DNA of 64,000 bases. Origin: Ulota crispa (Eukaryota; Streptophyta; Bryopsida; Orthotrichales; Orthotrichaceae). Both the position numbers and the translations under genes were made by a program. A model generated the notes under the pieces. It had not been told where the DNA came from and did not search any database. It saw nothing but the letters and a program-made list of their open reading frames with translations. Positions 40,092-51,550 of this stretch are shown piece by piece (position 1 is the first letter of the stretch; each line of letters begins with the position of its first letter). The stretch covers positions 30,069,060-30,133,059 of the forward strand of contig OY987243.1 in assembly GCA_963920765.1 (NCBI GenBank). The letters are read 5' to 3'.

Positions 40092-40423
40092 CGTTCCCAG
40101 AATTGGTTTTGGGTTTTTAGCAAAGTGGCTATAACCATGGGTAGAAAGGACCTATTAACTCGATATGGAAGGAAAATGGTAAAATCACAATAGTTAATTC
40201 ACAGAAAAAAATGTAGAAATTTGGATATATATTTTTTCTAAAGTAGAGTACAACTTGCTAACTTGAAGGAAATTGTGGAGCTTATTGATGACTATTTTTG
40301 GTTAATCTATTTGTTGGAATTGCTAACCAATCTTGGAAAATGTAAAATATTGACAATTGTGGTGCAAAATTTCAAATGTTCTATGAAAAACATTGTAACA
40401 AATATTGTGTCACTAATTTGGAA
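40092..40423 (+). repeat. Dispersed repeat, same orientation as 63678-64000
   Basis: GTTCCCAGAATTGGTTTTGG starts both copies. They also share GAAATTGTGGAG and AACCAATCTTGGAAAATGTA. Unlike the 2.9-kb arms, the two copies are direct, not inverted. It is non-coding and probably part of another transposon. Confidence 0.7.
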
Positions 40424-41395
40424 GTTGAACTCAATTTGTATAGCAAGATTGCCCATTTTCTAGCATTAGTGATTTACACAATAACAAAGATAAGCCATGT
40501 TAGTATTGGTTAGAATTGACAGAAGTAATTGAAAGTTGCAATTGCACCCGCCTTAAACTTTGTGCTCCAAATTTCCTTGCAAGTTCAAGTAAAATCTAAT
40601 GGAGGCTGTTGAAGGTAAGGTTCAACTTTAGAAATGCAGAGCATGCTTAATCTGTGCTACAATTCAACTGCGTATGCACGCATTCCGTGCAATTGAACCT
40701 AAAATGCACAATAATAAGCAATGGAGCATTGGGCCACACAATTCTATGGACAATGGCAAGTACGCAAGTAAAGAGCTTTCACAATTTGGCGGTGATTGCC
40801 ATGAATGAGAGGGCCAGAGGAGACATTGGAGGTATTGCGTCGTTGCAAGTTTGCAACAAAGATCAATGCCTAAACAAGTAAACCACTAAACCTAAACATT
40901 ATTGGTTCAACTAACCCCTTTACTAACTTCAACTTGCTTTATTTGCACAAGAGCAAAGTGGAGGTTGCAATTTGGACGGTGGAGATGTTACTGCCGCAGC
41001 AATATGTGCATGCTCAAGATAGCTAAGGACCTACATTTGTGAAGTTGATGGAGGGGATGGATGCTAATTATGGAACAAGAGGAAATAGCAAGCCACTATT
41101 CAATATTTTCTAGGTGCAATTTCTTGCTCAAATCTCCATTTTTTTTCTAAATTTCCCCATACAAGTTTAGGACACAATGTAATTTTGTAGAAATCCAGCT
41201 AAATTTAGCCAGTTTAGGGAACGCTTGTGCATATTAGTGGAGCTAATAGAGATCAATTAGCACCAATGTAGTGGAGATTAGTGGAGCTGACAGAGCTCAG
41301 AGTATAAGTAAGTAAAGTAGTATGTTTTTTCTTTCATCTGGTCTTCTCCCAGTTAACCGATTGAGATACTTGCTACATGGTATTAGATCGTTGCT

Positions 41396-42268
41396 TTAAC
41401 CCCTAAAGGAGGGCAGTTGCATGGTTGGTTGACTCAAAATGCGTGTCCCATTCAACTTTTAAAAAGATATTTTGATTGTAAGACTTATTTTTTTCAGAAG
41501 AAAGAGTTTGGAAGCATCCTAAATTAATGAATATGTTCTGTACTTGTTCATAAAACAAGATATGTAATTAATATTTGTTAAAATTGATAATATGAGAAAT
41601 AAGGGGCTTTTTGATGCATATACTTGGATTGTCACATTCAGAGCATCCTATGAAAATGATAGACATAATGTATCAATTTAGCTTTAATGCGTACATAGGG
41701 ACTACATATGTGATTTAACATCTCCTAAGTATTTCAAAAACATGCTATAATTTTAAACAAGTGGCGTACAATAATAGCCATGGACTTTTTAGTGCCCAAA
41801 TTAAGGCTGAATGTTTAGGCGGCAATATCTTAATAATTTTAGCATTTTTTTAGTCTGTTTAGTTTTTTTTCAATGCAAAAGTCTTCCTAGAGGCTACATG
41901 AGCTTGGCTTATTTTTGTAGAATGCACACATTTGTATAAAGGAAAACAAACACTTTGTGATCCATATTCACAGAAATCTCAAAATTTTGGACTTTTTATG
42001 AGGTCTTATTTGCCGTTTTTGGGTCAACCGACCATGCAATTGCCTAGGACAAAGCATGCCGCTGCAACTACTGGAATACCAGGTGTTTTCCTTGTATTTG
42101 GAATAGATTCACACTTTTATTGCATTTGAGATCAACAAGAAATTTAGAGAATAGATCAAAGCGGTTCTAGTGAGCTACTTGAGATCAAAAATTAAAACTT
42201 CTTACTGATAACAAATATCAATTATACAGCAGTATATATACTATGCCCTATTATCCTTTAAGGGTTAA
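41396..42268 (+). mobile_element. TTAA-bounded element, family B long copy
   Basis: The left end TTAACCCCTAAAGGAGGGC and right end TATCCTTTAAGGGTTAA give inverted ends of about 12 bp and TTAA at both sides. About 870 bp. The right part aligns with the short element at 7087-7318. No ORF longer than 65 codons, so non-autonomous. Confidence 0.75.
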
Positions 42269-42572
42269 CCTTTTGGACCGCACCTCAAGTCGTGTATTCT
42301 TTACATTGTCTTGATAGGATAGATAGATCACGTAGGGAGCACTTCAAAATGAGTGGTTCTCACTAGTTTAGATTGACCCCAATGGCACACTGTGATAGCT
42401 CAATAGGAGACGCGTCTAAACTAGAGGGAGCGCCAATTATTGTGCTTGGAGCTTCAAAATGCGTAACGTGTTCCGTTGCAATGGTCTTTGGAAGCTAGTA
42501 GTACCTTCGCCCAATGTAGTTGCTCCTATTGACAAACAAGAACTTACCACCTTGGAAGATTGGTAGGACAAA

Positions 42573-42741
42573 TTAATTGCGTTCACTTCTAGGAAGGACT
42601 CACATGTTCTTTTTAATATCTATTATTGTCATTGATGAGTTAGGTGAGCTTAGCATACTGTTAAACCCACTTAATTCATCAATGACAATAATAGATTTTT
42701 AAAGGAACATGTGAGTCCTTCCTAGAAGTGAACTCAATTAA
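42573..42741. repeat. Near-perfect palindrome 1, bounded by TTAA
   Basis: Arms of about 75 bp: TTAATTGCGTTCACTTCTAG, then GAAGGACTCACATGTTC and TCATTGATGAGTTAGGT, mirrored by TCATCAATGACAATAATAG, GAACATGTGAGTCCTTCCTA and GAAGTGAACTCAATTAA. The loop-side core is shared with palindrome 3. Its right TTAA is also the start of the next TTAACCCC repeat. Confidence 0.85.
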
Positions 42742-42988
42742 CCCCTAAAGGACCAAGCCTTTTTTTCTTTGAAAATCACCAAAAATTGTCACTTTTGGGG
42801 GAATGAGTAGAAAGGTGGGAAAATAATTATTTTTGGAAATCAAATTGTAAGATCTTGCCCTAGACTATGGGAATCAAAGTACTTGTGGAAAAAAAAATAG
42901 CTCATTTTAGAAGTAGGGGAGTGAGATATTGACATTTGAAGTGAAAAAAAAGAGCTTTTTTCTCTGCTACCCAAAGATTTTAGAAGCC
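42738..42988 (+). mobile_element. TTAACCCC-ended repeat, family C, copy 2
   Basis: This starts TTAACCCCTAAAGGACC and aligns with 8958-9215 for about 250 bp. The right end was not found. Confidence 0.5.
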
Positions 42989-44997
42989 TTTGACCGCTCC
43001 TATAACAAAATAGCTGCTCTACGCAAAAGTTGAGGTTTATTTTTTCCATGTATAAGACCAAGCTAAGTAAGTGTGAGAGAATTTTGAAATGAATTGGAGG
43101 TATGAAGCATACTTTGTAAAATCTTGCAATGTCGTAAGGTCATGTAATATGCAAGTACACTAGGTGAAATTGGAGGATTCATGTAAAATTTAGGAATCTG
43201 AATTACTTTGATTCAAATGGTAAAAACCAAGGAATCTTAGTCTACTACAACTTGGAAAAAAAAGAAAAAAGAAAATACACAAACCGCTCAAAAAGGTAAA
43301 GTACCAAATTTTACAAGGGGCAAAAGGAATTGAGGTTTGGGAGTCCCCTAAGATGGGCACCTTCCACTCCATTCCCCTTTGCCTAAGTGTCCACACCTTG
43401 TGCCCGCAAGGGCTGACTCTCTTTGGAATCAATACCTACTTACAAAAAAGAGGCTGTGTAGTTGAATTGCCCATTCTCGCCTAGTTTCTAAAAATTATTG
43501 ATAACTTCTTTAGTAAATGTTGATACAAAGAAAATAGTATATGCTTGTATAGGTTGTGGAATTTTTCACCTTTGAAAATATTACACAAACTAGTTTAGCT
43601 ATAGGTACATGCCCAAAATCCATTTGTCCCCAAGGGACAATTGGGGCCTTAGAGGTTAAAGGTGATTGCAAGAATGACTTGTCTTGCTTTTTGTCCCCTT
43701 CACCTCCTTTGGGTGGTTTTTGGGTCCTATCTTTTGTAGTTTTAATCATTTTGACCTAAAATTTCACAATAAGTTGAACATGAAAATTATTGACCTTTTC
43801 TAATTTTTTTGTTTTTTTTAAATTATTTTACTATTTTTAAGTGGACCCCAATTGCATGTCTACCTTAGCAGTTTTGGTGGCTTTTAGTACTATTTTGGAT
43901 TGAAAAAAGCAAATCTTAGGCCACAAATCAAGGAAGTTGTTCATTAGGAAGCATTACATGGATATGTAGATTGGTTTTATAAAACTCAATAAACTTTTCC
44001 CTACACATTGTCTCAAAGTGGGCATCCTTTCTCCCTCCATTGGTGAAAAGCAAAAACCTTCCTCCAAAAAGCACTTGCATCAGTTCAAGCTAATGAGATA
44101 GATCAAAAATGGCCATTCTTTATTTTATTTTATTGAATTTTTTTACTGTTTTCTAAAAAGCAAAAAGGCAATTGTCTTTTTATTGGTAATTTTTGTCCCT
44201 CTAATTTTGTGCATTACTCTTAGAATAAAAAATTTCTAGTTCTGAATTTTCACAAGTATGCTGTTTTAAGTGCTTTACATATTTTCCATATTTTATTTTA
44301 TTTAAAAAAGAATTATTTCAAAAGCTCATAGTACTACCTAATACTACCAATTTTAAGGGTGTTTGAGACAAAACTGGCAAGTCATTCTTGCAACTACCCT
44401 TACAAGAAAATTACCATGCCGTAATGGAATCTATCATGTTGAATTGATGATGAGTATTTTTCAACATTATAATATTACATCTCAAATTTCCAGTAAACTT
44501 GTTGAAACATTATTTTCAAATTTTCTACTATGTTGTTTTTCTATGCACATGCATGGCTCCTTAACTCTTTTGTGTCTTATGGGGTTATCTATTCCAATGC
44601 ACCATGGAAGTTGGCTCTAAACTAGGTATGGACTATTTGTGTAATTGCAAGCTTTTTATATCCTTAAACACTAAACAATCTCCTATATGTTGCAAATATC
44701 TCCCAATATTTTGCAAATACAATGAAACCTCTTTTATTGCATGGGAACCGTGGGGAGTGCGTTTTAGTAATATGCACACAAAGAGGTTCAAGTGCCATAA
44801 GTTATTTATTTCAAAATGCGCATGCTGCACAATTGGTAGGCGGCTCATCTAAAAAAATCACTTGTAGTTGATTGCATTCTACTAACAATAATTCCTAAAA
44901 TGAGTCACCAATGGGATTCTAGACGTACTTTGTAAGTGGTCCACTCTGACAAAAATAACTCTATCCATGGTTGTTGGACCACACTTTATGTACCCAA
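42989..44997. other. AT-rich intergenic DNA, no gene seen
   Basis: Overlapping ORFs of 67-85 codons occur on both strands without family resemblance. No RNA gene was seen. Confidence 0.35.
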
Positions 44998-45865
44998 GCC
45001 TACAAGCTGTTTTTGTTTGCTCTCTTTTACATTTCAAAAAACAAGGCATTTCATAGAATAAAATTAGCATTTTACAATCTTTTATCACTATCATTTACTT
45101 CAAACTCAATTCCAATCAAGCATACCAGATTTTGAGTTTCAAAAAACAAAAACTCTATTTTTGGTGAATTATTTTACATCATATTCATGATTTATGTGTG
45201 ATAAATAATTTAAAAAATTTGATGATGAATTTTTGAGATTTGATTGCATGGATGTGCAAGAAACATCCATATGCACATCTTTCCTTCTAGTAAGCATCTC
45301 CAAAAAGTTAAAAATTTTCTTCTATGTAGATTTTAATGTTGAAGTGATCATGATCAAATTTTATAAAATAGATATCTACATTTTTGTAACTAAATTTTAG
45401 AAAAACAACCATATTATTATGTCCAGAGATTCAAACCTAATCATATTTGTATAAGTCAAATATCAAAATCTAATTACCATACGAAAATATCTAATTTATA
45501 GGATTTGGTCGTAATCAGGTCAACATTAAAATCTACATAAAAGAAAATTTTTAACTTTTTGGAGATGCTTACTAGAAGGAAAGATGTGCATATGGATGTT
45601 TCTTGCACATCCATGCAATCAAATCTCAAAAATTCATCATCAAATTTTTTAAATTATTTATCACTCATGAATCATGAATATGATGTAAAATAATTCACCA
45701 AAAATAGAGTTTTTGTTTTTTGAAACTCAAAATCTGATATGCTTGATTGAAATTGAGTATGAAGTAAATGATAGTAATACAAGATTGTAAAATGCTAATT
45801 TTATTTTATGAAATGCCTTGTTTTTTGAAATATAAAAGAGGGCAAACAAAAACAGCTTGTAGGCT
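44998..45865. repeat. Long palindrome 2 (foldback element)
   Basis: Arms of about 375 bp (44998-45374 and 45486-45865) around a spacer of about 110 bases. The outer ends are AGCCTACAAGCTGTTTTTG and CAAAAACAGCTTGTAGGCT. Arms contain GAATTTTTGAGATTTGATTG and ATGGATGTGCAAGAAACATC, shared with palindrome 4. Only scattered mismatches separate the arms. No ORF. Confidence 0.9.
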
Positions 45866-46260
45866 GCGATATATAAGAAGTATGCAATTTATGAATTACA
45901 GCTGATTATGCAAATAGGAAATTTACATTATGGGAGGTCTCTATATATCACTGTATATCCAAAGTGTTGCAAAACAAAACCGTTTTTGAACTACTGCTTC
46001 TTAATTTTGGATAATCCAGAAATAGCTGAACATGGCATTAATAAAAGTGATTATACTAGCAGAAGTAGGCCTTGGAGCACCAAATTACAATGTTAGAACT
46101 TGGTGCCCTAGGACCGTATGTTTACTAGTGTTTCAATCTTATTTGAACTGAAGTCACCAAAAAAATTAATAGAAAATATCTTATTTAATGTTGGAATAAA
46201 TAATTCATGGTAAATATTGTTTTTACTCTTTTGACTTGTACTGAATTATGAAACTTGACT

Positions 46261-46495
46261 AGTAAGGTAGCAGGTCTTAAAACCAATCAAGCTTTAAAAT
46301 CAATTAGCTTTAAGAACCCGCGACATTTTAGAAGGAATATCTACTACTCTCATTGATGAGTTAGGTAGGCTTAGCAATATGTTAAGCCTACCTAACTCAT
46401 CAATGAGAGTAGTAGATATTCCTTCTAAAATGTTGCTGGTTCTTAGAGCTAATTGATTTTAAAGCTTGATTGGTTTTAGAACTTGCTACCTTACT
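46261..46495. repeat. Near-perfect palindrome 3
   Basis: AGTAAGGTAGCAGGTCTTAA at the left pairs with TTAGAACTTGCTACCTTACT at the right. The arms of about 113 bp meet at a loop of about 9 bases (AGCAATATG). The inner core CATTGATGAGTTAGGTAGGC is shared with palindrome 1, but the outer arms are unrelated to it. Confidence 0.9.
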
Positions 46496-46505
46496 GTGCT
46501 ACTTT

Positions 46506-47388
46506 ACTGTACAGTACCCAAAAGAAAGAGTACATAACACCCTTTTATGGCATCCAAAGAAGTATGAATAACAAAGAATATAACTAATATTTCATTCTCA
46601 CATTTTTAATATTCGATCCTCATGCAATCTTGATCAAGCATATCAAATTTTGGTTACTAAAACCCAAAATCCTATTTTTGGTAAACAATTTTGTGTCAAA
46701 ATCATAGTTTTACAAGAAAGTTGATTAATAAATAGTGGTGATGAATTTTTGAGATTTGATTGCATGGATATGTAGGAGACATTCATACGCACATCTTCCT
46801 TTTAAAAAAAACATTTCCAAAAAAATTTGATATTCCTTTTGTAGAGGTTTTAATGTCAGAGTGATTATGACCAAATTTAGTGAAATACATATTTCTTCAT
46901 AGAAATCAGTTTCTGGCAAAAAGAACATATCATCATGTTTAAAGGTACAAACTTAATTACAATGTCTAAGTCAAATAACAAAAACTAATTTCTATGAAGA
47001 AATATGTATTTCACTAAATTTGGTCATAATCACTCTGACATTAAAACCTCTACAAAAGGAATATCAAATTTTTTTGGAAATGTTTTTTTTAAAAGGAAGA
47101 TGTGCGTATGAATGTCTCCTACATATCCATGCAATCAAATCTCAAAAATTCATCACCACTATTTATTAATCAACTTTCTTGTAAAACTATGATTTTGACA
47201 CAAAATTGTTTACCAAAAATAGGATTTTGGGTTTTAGTAACCAAAATTTGATATGCTTGATCAAGATTGCATGAGGATCGAATATTAAAAATGTGAGAAT
47301 GAAATATTAGTTATATTCTTTGTTATTCATACTTCTTTGGATGCCATAAAAGGGTGTTATGTACTCTTTCTTTTGGGTACTGTACAGT
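46506..47388. repeat. Long palindrome 4 (foldback element)
   Basis: Arms of about 400 bp (46506-46907 and 46988-47388) around a spacer of about 80 bases. The outer ends are ACTGTACAGTACCCAAAAG and CTTTTGGGTACTGTACAGT. It shares the interior motif GATTTGATTGCATGGAT with palindrome 2, and lies 10 bases from palindrome 3. Arms are nearly identical, suggesting recent origin or ongoing homogenisation. Confidence 0.9.
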
Positions 47389-49068
47389 GGTGCAAGGTGA
47401 ACAAAACTGAGGACTTGCAAGCAACTCTCACCCTCCTTTGTGTGGCAAGTCTTTTTTTCAAATAAGGGTAATAGTAATAATTTGCCCCTATTTTATTGTT
47501 AATCCAATTGTATTCTTTGTTGGGTTCTAGACTATAGCAAGGTCTCCAAATCCAAATCTAAATTCAAAATTCCCAAATTCAATCTCTAGATGCTAAATAT
47601 CTAGACTCTCACATTTTCTCACATTTTCTAGCGAGTGAAAAAACAATGTATTCCACCCTAGTCCAACAACTCAAAACATGGCAAGAGTTGCTTGCAGGTC
47701 CATAGGGCGTCTTTCCATGTGAAGGGGGCGGGGGGGGAGGGGTGAAGGCCGTGAAGCTTACTAATAGTTGGTCATATTTAGCTCCCAAAAAATTGAGGCT
47801 CCCATTGGAACGATTATTGGAGCTTTGCCTCCTACTTTTCTCACATGGTAGGATGCCCTTAATATTGTTTACCGTAGTGCAGCTAACATTTGGAATGGAG
47901 AGCACATCCAATGCAGGCTCAGTAGGATGCTCTTAATGTCAGGAGTGGTCACATCTTCACCTTATTCTCAATCTTCAAAGAATGGGGTCATGGCAACTTG
48001 TTTGAGATCTGCTAAGGTCCCATTTTTTTGAAGATTGAGAAGATTTTATCTTCATCTCTACAAGTGAAGAATGGGATGGAGAATCCTCTACACTCTAACT
48101 TTTTACCCACCTTAGTTAAACTTTGTTTATTGTTACTTTTTCATTTTTAGCAATAGTTTTCCTATTATTAGAAGTTACTTCTCTTATTTCCACTTTAACT
48201 TTTCCTACTTTAATCATTTTTCATTTTCCATTCTCCATCCTTCTCCACGCACGAAAGGAGTGTCATACAGCTAAGGTTATATAGCATGCCGTTATGTAGG
48301 GTCAAGGTAGAAAATTCTAGCTTTTTCACTTACAAAAAAATGTGAGCTCCTAGATATGTACCATGAAGAGATTGATTTGGGAATTTTGAATTCAAATTCA
48401 AATTTGAAGACCCTGGTTTAGGCTTGGATTGGAAGAGGATACCATTGAACATTACCAAAATAGGGAGCAAATTATTACTCTTACCTTGCTCTTACCATGG
48501 TTTGTAAAAGCATTGAGGTTTTGCCTCTTTGGTCCCACCATACGGCATGTCATCTAAGTGGAGTAAGTGTCATACCTTTGTCCATCAAGAAATGCTCCCA
48601 TTGGCTCCTAATTTCACTCCAACACTTCTCATTCTTTAGAGAAGTTTCATTCTTGTAGAAAATGTGACTAAAGTAGTTTGCTTAAATTGTGACCTCTATC
48701 AAGTAAAGCATCCCATAGGGAGACAAAAATGGCAATGTAGTGGTCCTTGAATGGATCTCTTTAAGTCATAAAATAAAAGGTTTATTCTATTGCAAGAGCC
48801 AATCACACTCCTTGATTTCACCTCATCTCTTCATAAGTTGCATAGGAATGATTAATGAGAGACCTAGAGTCACAAATAGGTGTCTACTACATAAAACTTT
48901 GAAAATTCATCAACAATTCAATATTGTTTCAAAAAACATGAAAAAAATTGCATTACATTTGACATCTATTTTTCTTTATCAAAAAATTAGACAAAAAGTT
49001 TCGTGTCTTGAAAAGCCCATGTAAAATCAAACCAGCTCTTACTGGGACGATTTTAGAGCATACTACCT
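47389..49068. other. Intergenic with dispersed repeat fragments
   Basis: No gene was recognised. A G-run GGGGGCGGGGGGGGAGGGG lies near 47725. A block at 47870-47940 containing GGAGAGCACATCCAAT recurs at 49800-49865. Confidence 0.4.
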
Positions 49069-49070
49069 TA

Positions 49071-49382
49071 GAGCAACTCCACCCGCATGGGGAAACACCG
49101 TTTCTAGATGAAAAAGGTAGCCTTGATGCTCGGACCGGCCAAAGGATTCTTCCTTGCACGGCAATAATCAAAATTTCCCGTTCACAGCAACTCTTCATAA
49201 CACCATTTTCTATGCATCATTGATGCAGATTCTTTTTGCTTTTTCAAGGAAGGAGGCTTGTTATTGGCTGACCGCTATTTTTTTGAGTTGTGAGGGTGGG
49301 AGAAATTTTAGCTCAACACGGGAAAGAAAAGCGCCGATGATTCCCCGGGATGAGAGAATGCAGGTGTAGTGGAGATGTTCCT
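49071..49382. mobile_element. MITE with GAGCAACTCCACC-type ends
   Basis: The left end GAGCAACTCCACCCGC and right end CAGGTGTAGTGGAGATGTTC form imperfect inverted repeats about 310 bp apart. No transposase ORF. The ends resemble a common plant MITE terminus type, but the superfamily was not determined. Confidence 0.5.
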
Positions 49383-49871
49383 ACCCCTAAGGTAGGAGGG
49401 CTGTAAACCAATCATCTAAGGGCTCATCCCGCTTTTTCAGGGTCTTCTGTGGATGGGAGGATTTTTAGATCATTTTTTAGACAGAGAGAAAGAGATGCGG
49501 AATGTAACACAAATCATTTCATATTTTTTGAAGCATTTTTGAGTTACTTATGAATCTTCAAAGGGCATGTGTCATAGGTCTCTATTTATGAACCTAAACC
49601 TTTCAAAAACCATTCACTTGCAAGTTATGAAGAGATTTGGGGAATCAAGAAGAATGATTGACTCTTACAACTTTTTCCCATGCATTCAATGATTGTAAAT
49701 GGATGATTTTAGAACCACCTCATTTTCATTTTGATGAAGTCTACATGGGCGATTCAAAATGACCGCACACAATATGAGCCTCCTACCTTATTGATCACCG
49801 TGGTGCAGCCGTGCAGCTGACATTTGAAATGGAGAGCACATCCAATCTGGGCTCAATGGGGACCCCTTAAA

Positions 49872-49945
49872 CAGACTGTCAGGTGTCAATCTCCTTTCAG
49901 AATGCCAGGTGTCAATCTCTCGTCAGACTGCCAGGTGTCAATGTA
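49872..49945. repeat. Three-copy tandem repeat, unit about 27 bp
   Basis: CAGACTGYCAGGTGTCAATC, or a close variant, occurs three times in a row with short variable linkers. Confidence 0.8.
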
Positions 49946-50730
49946 TCGCAGGAGCAAAGTGGCCATCTGGAGTGTGAACTCAAACTGAAGCCGGAATTCA
50001 AAATGGGCAACTCTACACACCTTCTGTAGTCATTTACGAAGACATGATTGCTGGTGGCCCGGGGTAGGTGTTGGATTAGGTGTTGATCCCGTGCATTGAG
50101 ATTGACTTTTCGAAGGTAGATTCAACAGCCAGTCACATTCTAATAAAATTCGGGCCCCATTCCATCTACAAAGTGTTGTTTTTCCTCACCTTTTTCTTCC
50201 ACACCCTTGTGGATGATGGTGGCCTCCAATCACTTTGGTTCCAGACATGGTCCCGTTCATTTAAATGGCATGGTTTATAGTGCGCCGATTGGCACATTCA
50301 ATGACTGGGGACGCTTTGGTTGAGTTGGTATTTTGTTGGTGTCATATGGTTTCGTGCTCAATATTATTCAGCAGTGGAGCCAGGTTGGGTGTCACAACTA
50401 ACGCACTTCACAAATGCTCGCTCCTAGTTTTGTGTAAAAGCGTTCCCCAGAAGTCTTTTCCCCATCTATTGCCGGTCTTCAATTTGATTCTTCATAGTTT
50501 CATTCACTTGAAATTGTTGGTAAAATTCTTCCAATTGAACCACTGTGTTGGAATCTCAGCTAAGTAACAACAATAGACAACGGCTAGACATCGGATTTTG
50601 GACTTTAGTACAGAAAACTTCTAGCTCTGCTCATATCATGTTGTTAGTGCTTTCCATGTGTGAATTTGGTTGTTGTAATCCTATTGCAGTGGAAACATAT
50701 TAGAAACTTTGTGGTGTTCAAATGTACAGA

Positions 50731-50986
50731 ACACCATATTAGGTAAATTGGGAAAAACAGAGGGACCATTTTGTACTCCACCTCAATCTTACATATAGTA
50801 TATGTAGGCATAGCTAGAGCTCAAAGTTGCATTTTATTTGAAATTTTTGGACGCAATCGTTGAGACTTTAGTGTTGTACAAAAAAAATGCACGCTTGTTT
50901 TTTTGTAATATGCTAAATTGTACATAATGACGAAAATAGTGAACGTCCCAAAATTTACTGTTTTCCCAATATACCTAATATGGTGT
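50731..50986. mobile_element. MITE with ACACCATATTAGGTAAATTG ends, copy 2
   Basis: ACACCATATTAGGTAAATTG followed by GGAAAA at the left is mirrored by TTTTCCCAATATACCTAATA followed by TGGTGT at the right. This is the best-preserved copy of the family, at 256 bp, and lies about 0.6 kb upstream of the P450 start. Confidence 0.85.
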
Positions 50987-51550
50987 GTCAGACTACTGAG
51001 CTCTAGAAAGTAGGACTGGTATAGATCTGAAGCTCCAAATGAGTGACAGGAAAAGTCTTCGTCTCCTAACCTTTCCCAATTTGACCGGATGTGACTAGTT
51101 TATTTCTGGCCATGGTGACGTCAAGTTAACATATCGCCATCTAGAAAAGAGCCTTGCGTGGACACTTTTGCCAGTTCTTCTTTCCATGAATGCTAATCCC
51201 ATTGGGCAGTGCGTCTTGCAGGCAAAACGTGCGTAAAAGAATAAATCAAATGTCCTGTGGATACAAATGACAAAATGATTCATGCTATGCCGCCACGCGG
51301 AGATGTATACAAGCTGCTCAGAGTTGTCAACACAAGAGCAAGGCTTGCCATTCCACTAACTTAGAATCTGTTTCCACGGGTCACAGCTCTCTGTTGACAG
51401 GACTTTCAAGGCCAGGATTTCGCTTCCGTCCATATCCTGGTGTACTTCAGATGTCGGATGCATTCATGTTCTGAGAGATTTCTGTGCAGCTTGTCCTTTA
51501 AATACGTACTGATTCATTGCGAAGTGATTATCTCAGGGGGTTAACTTCGT

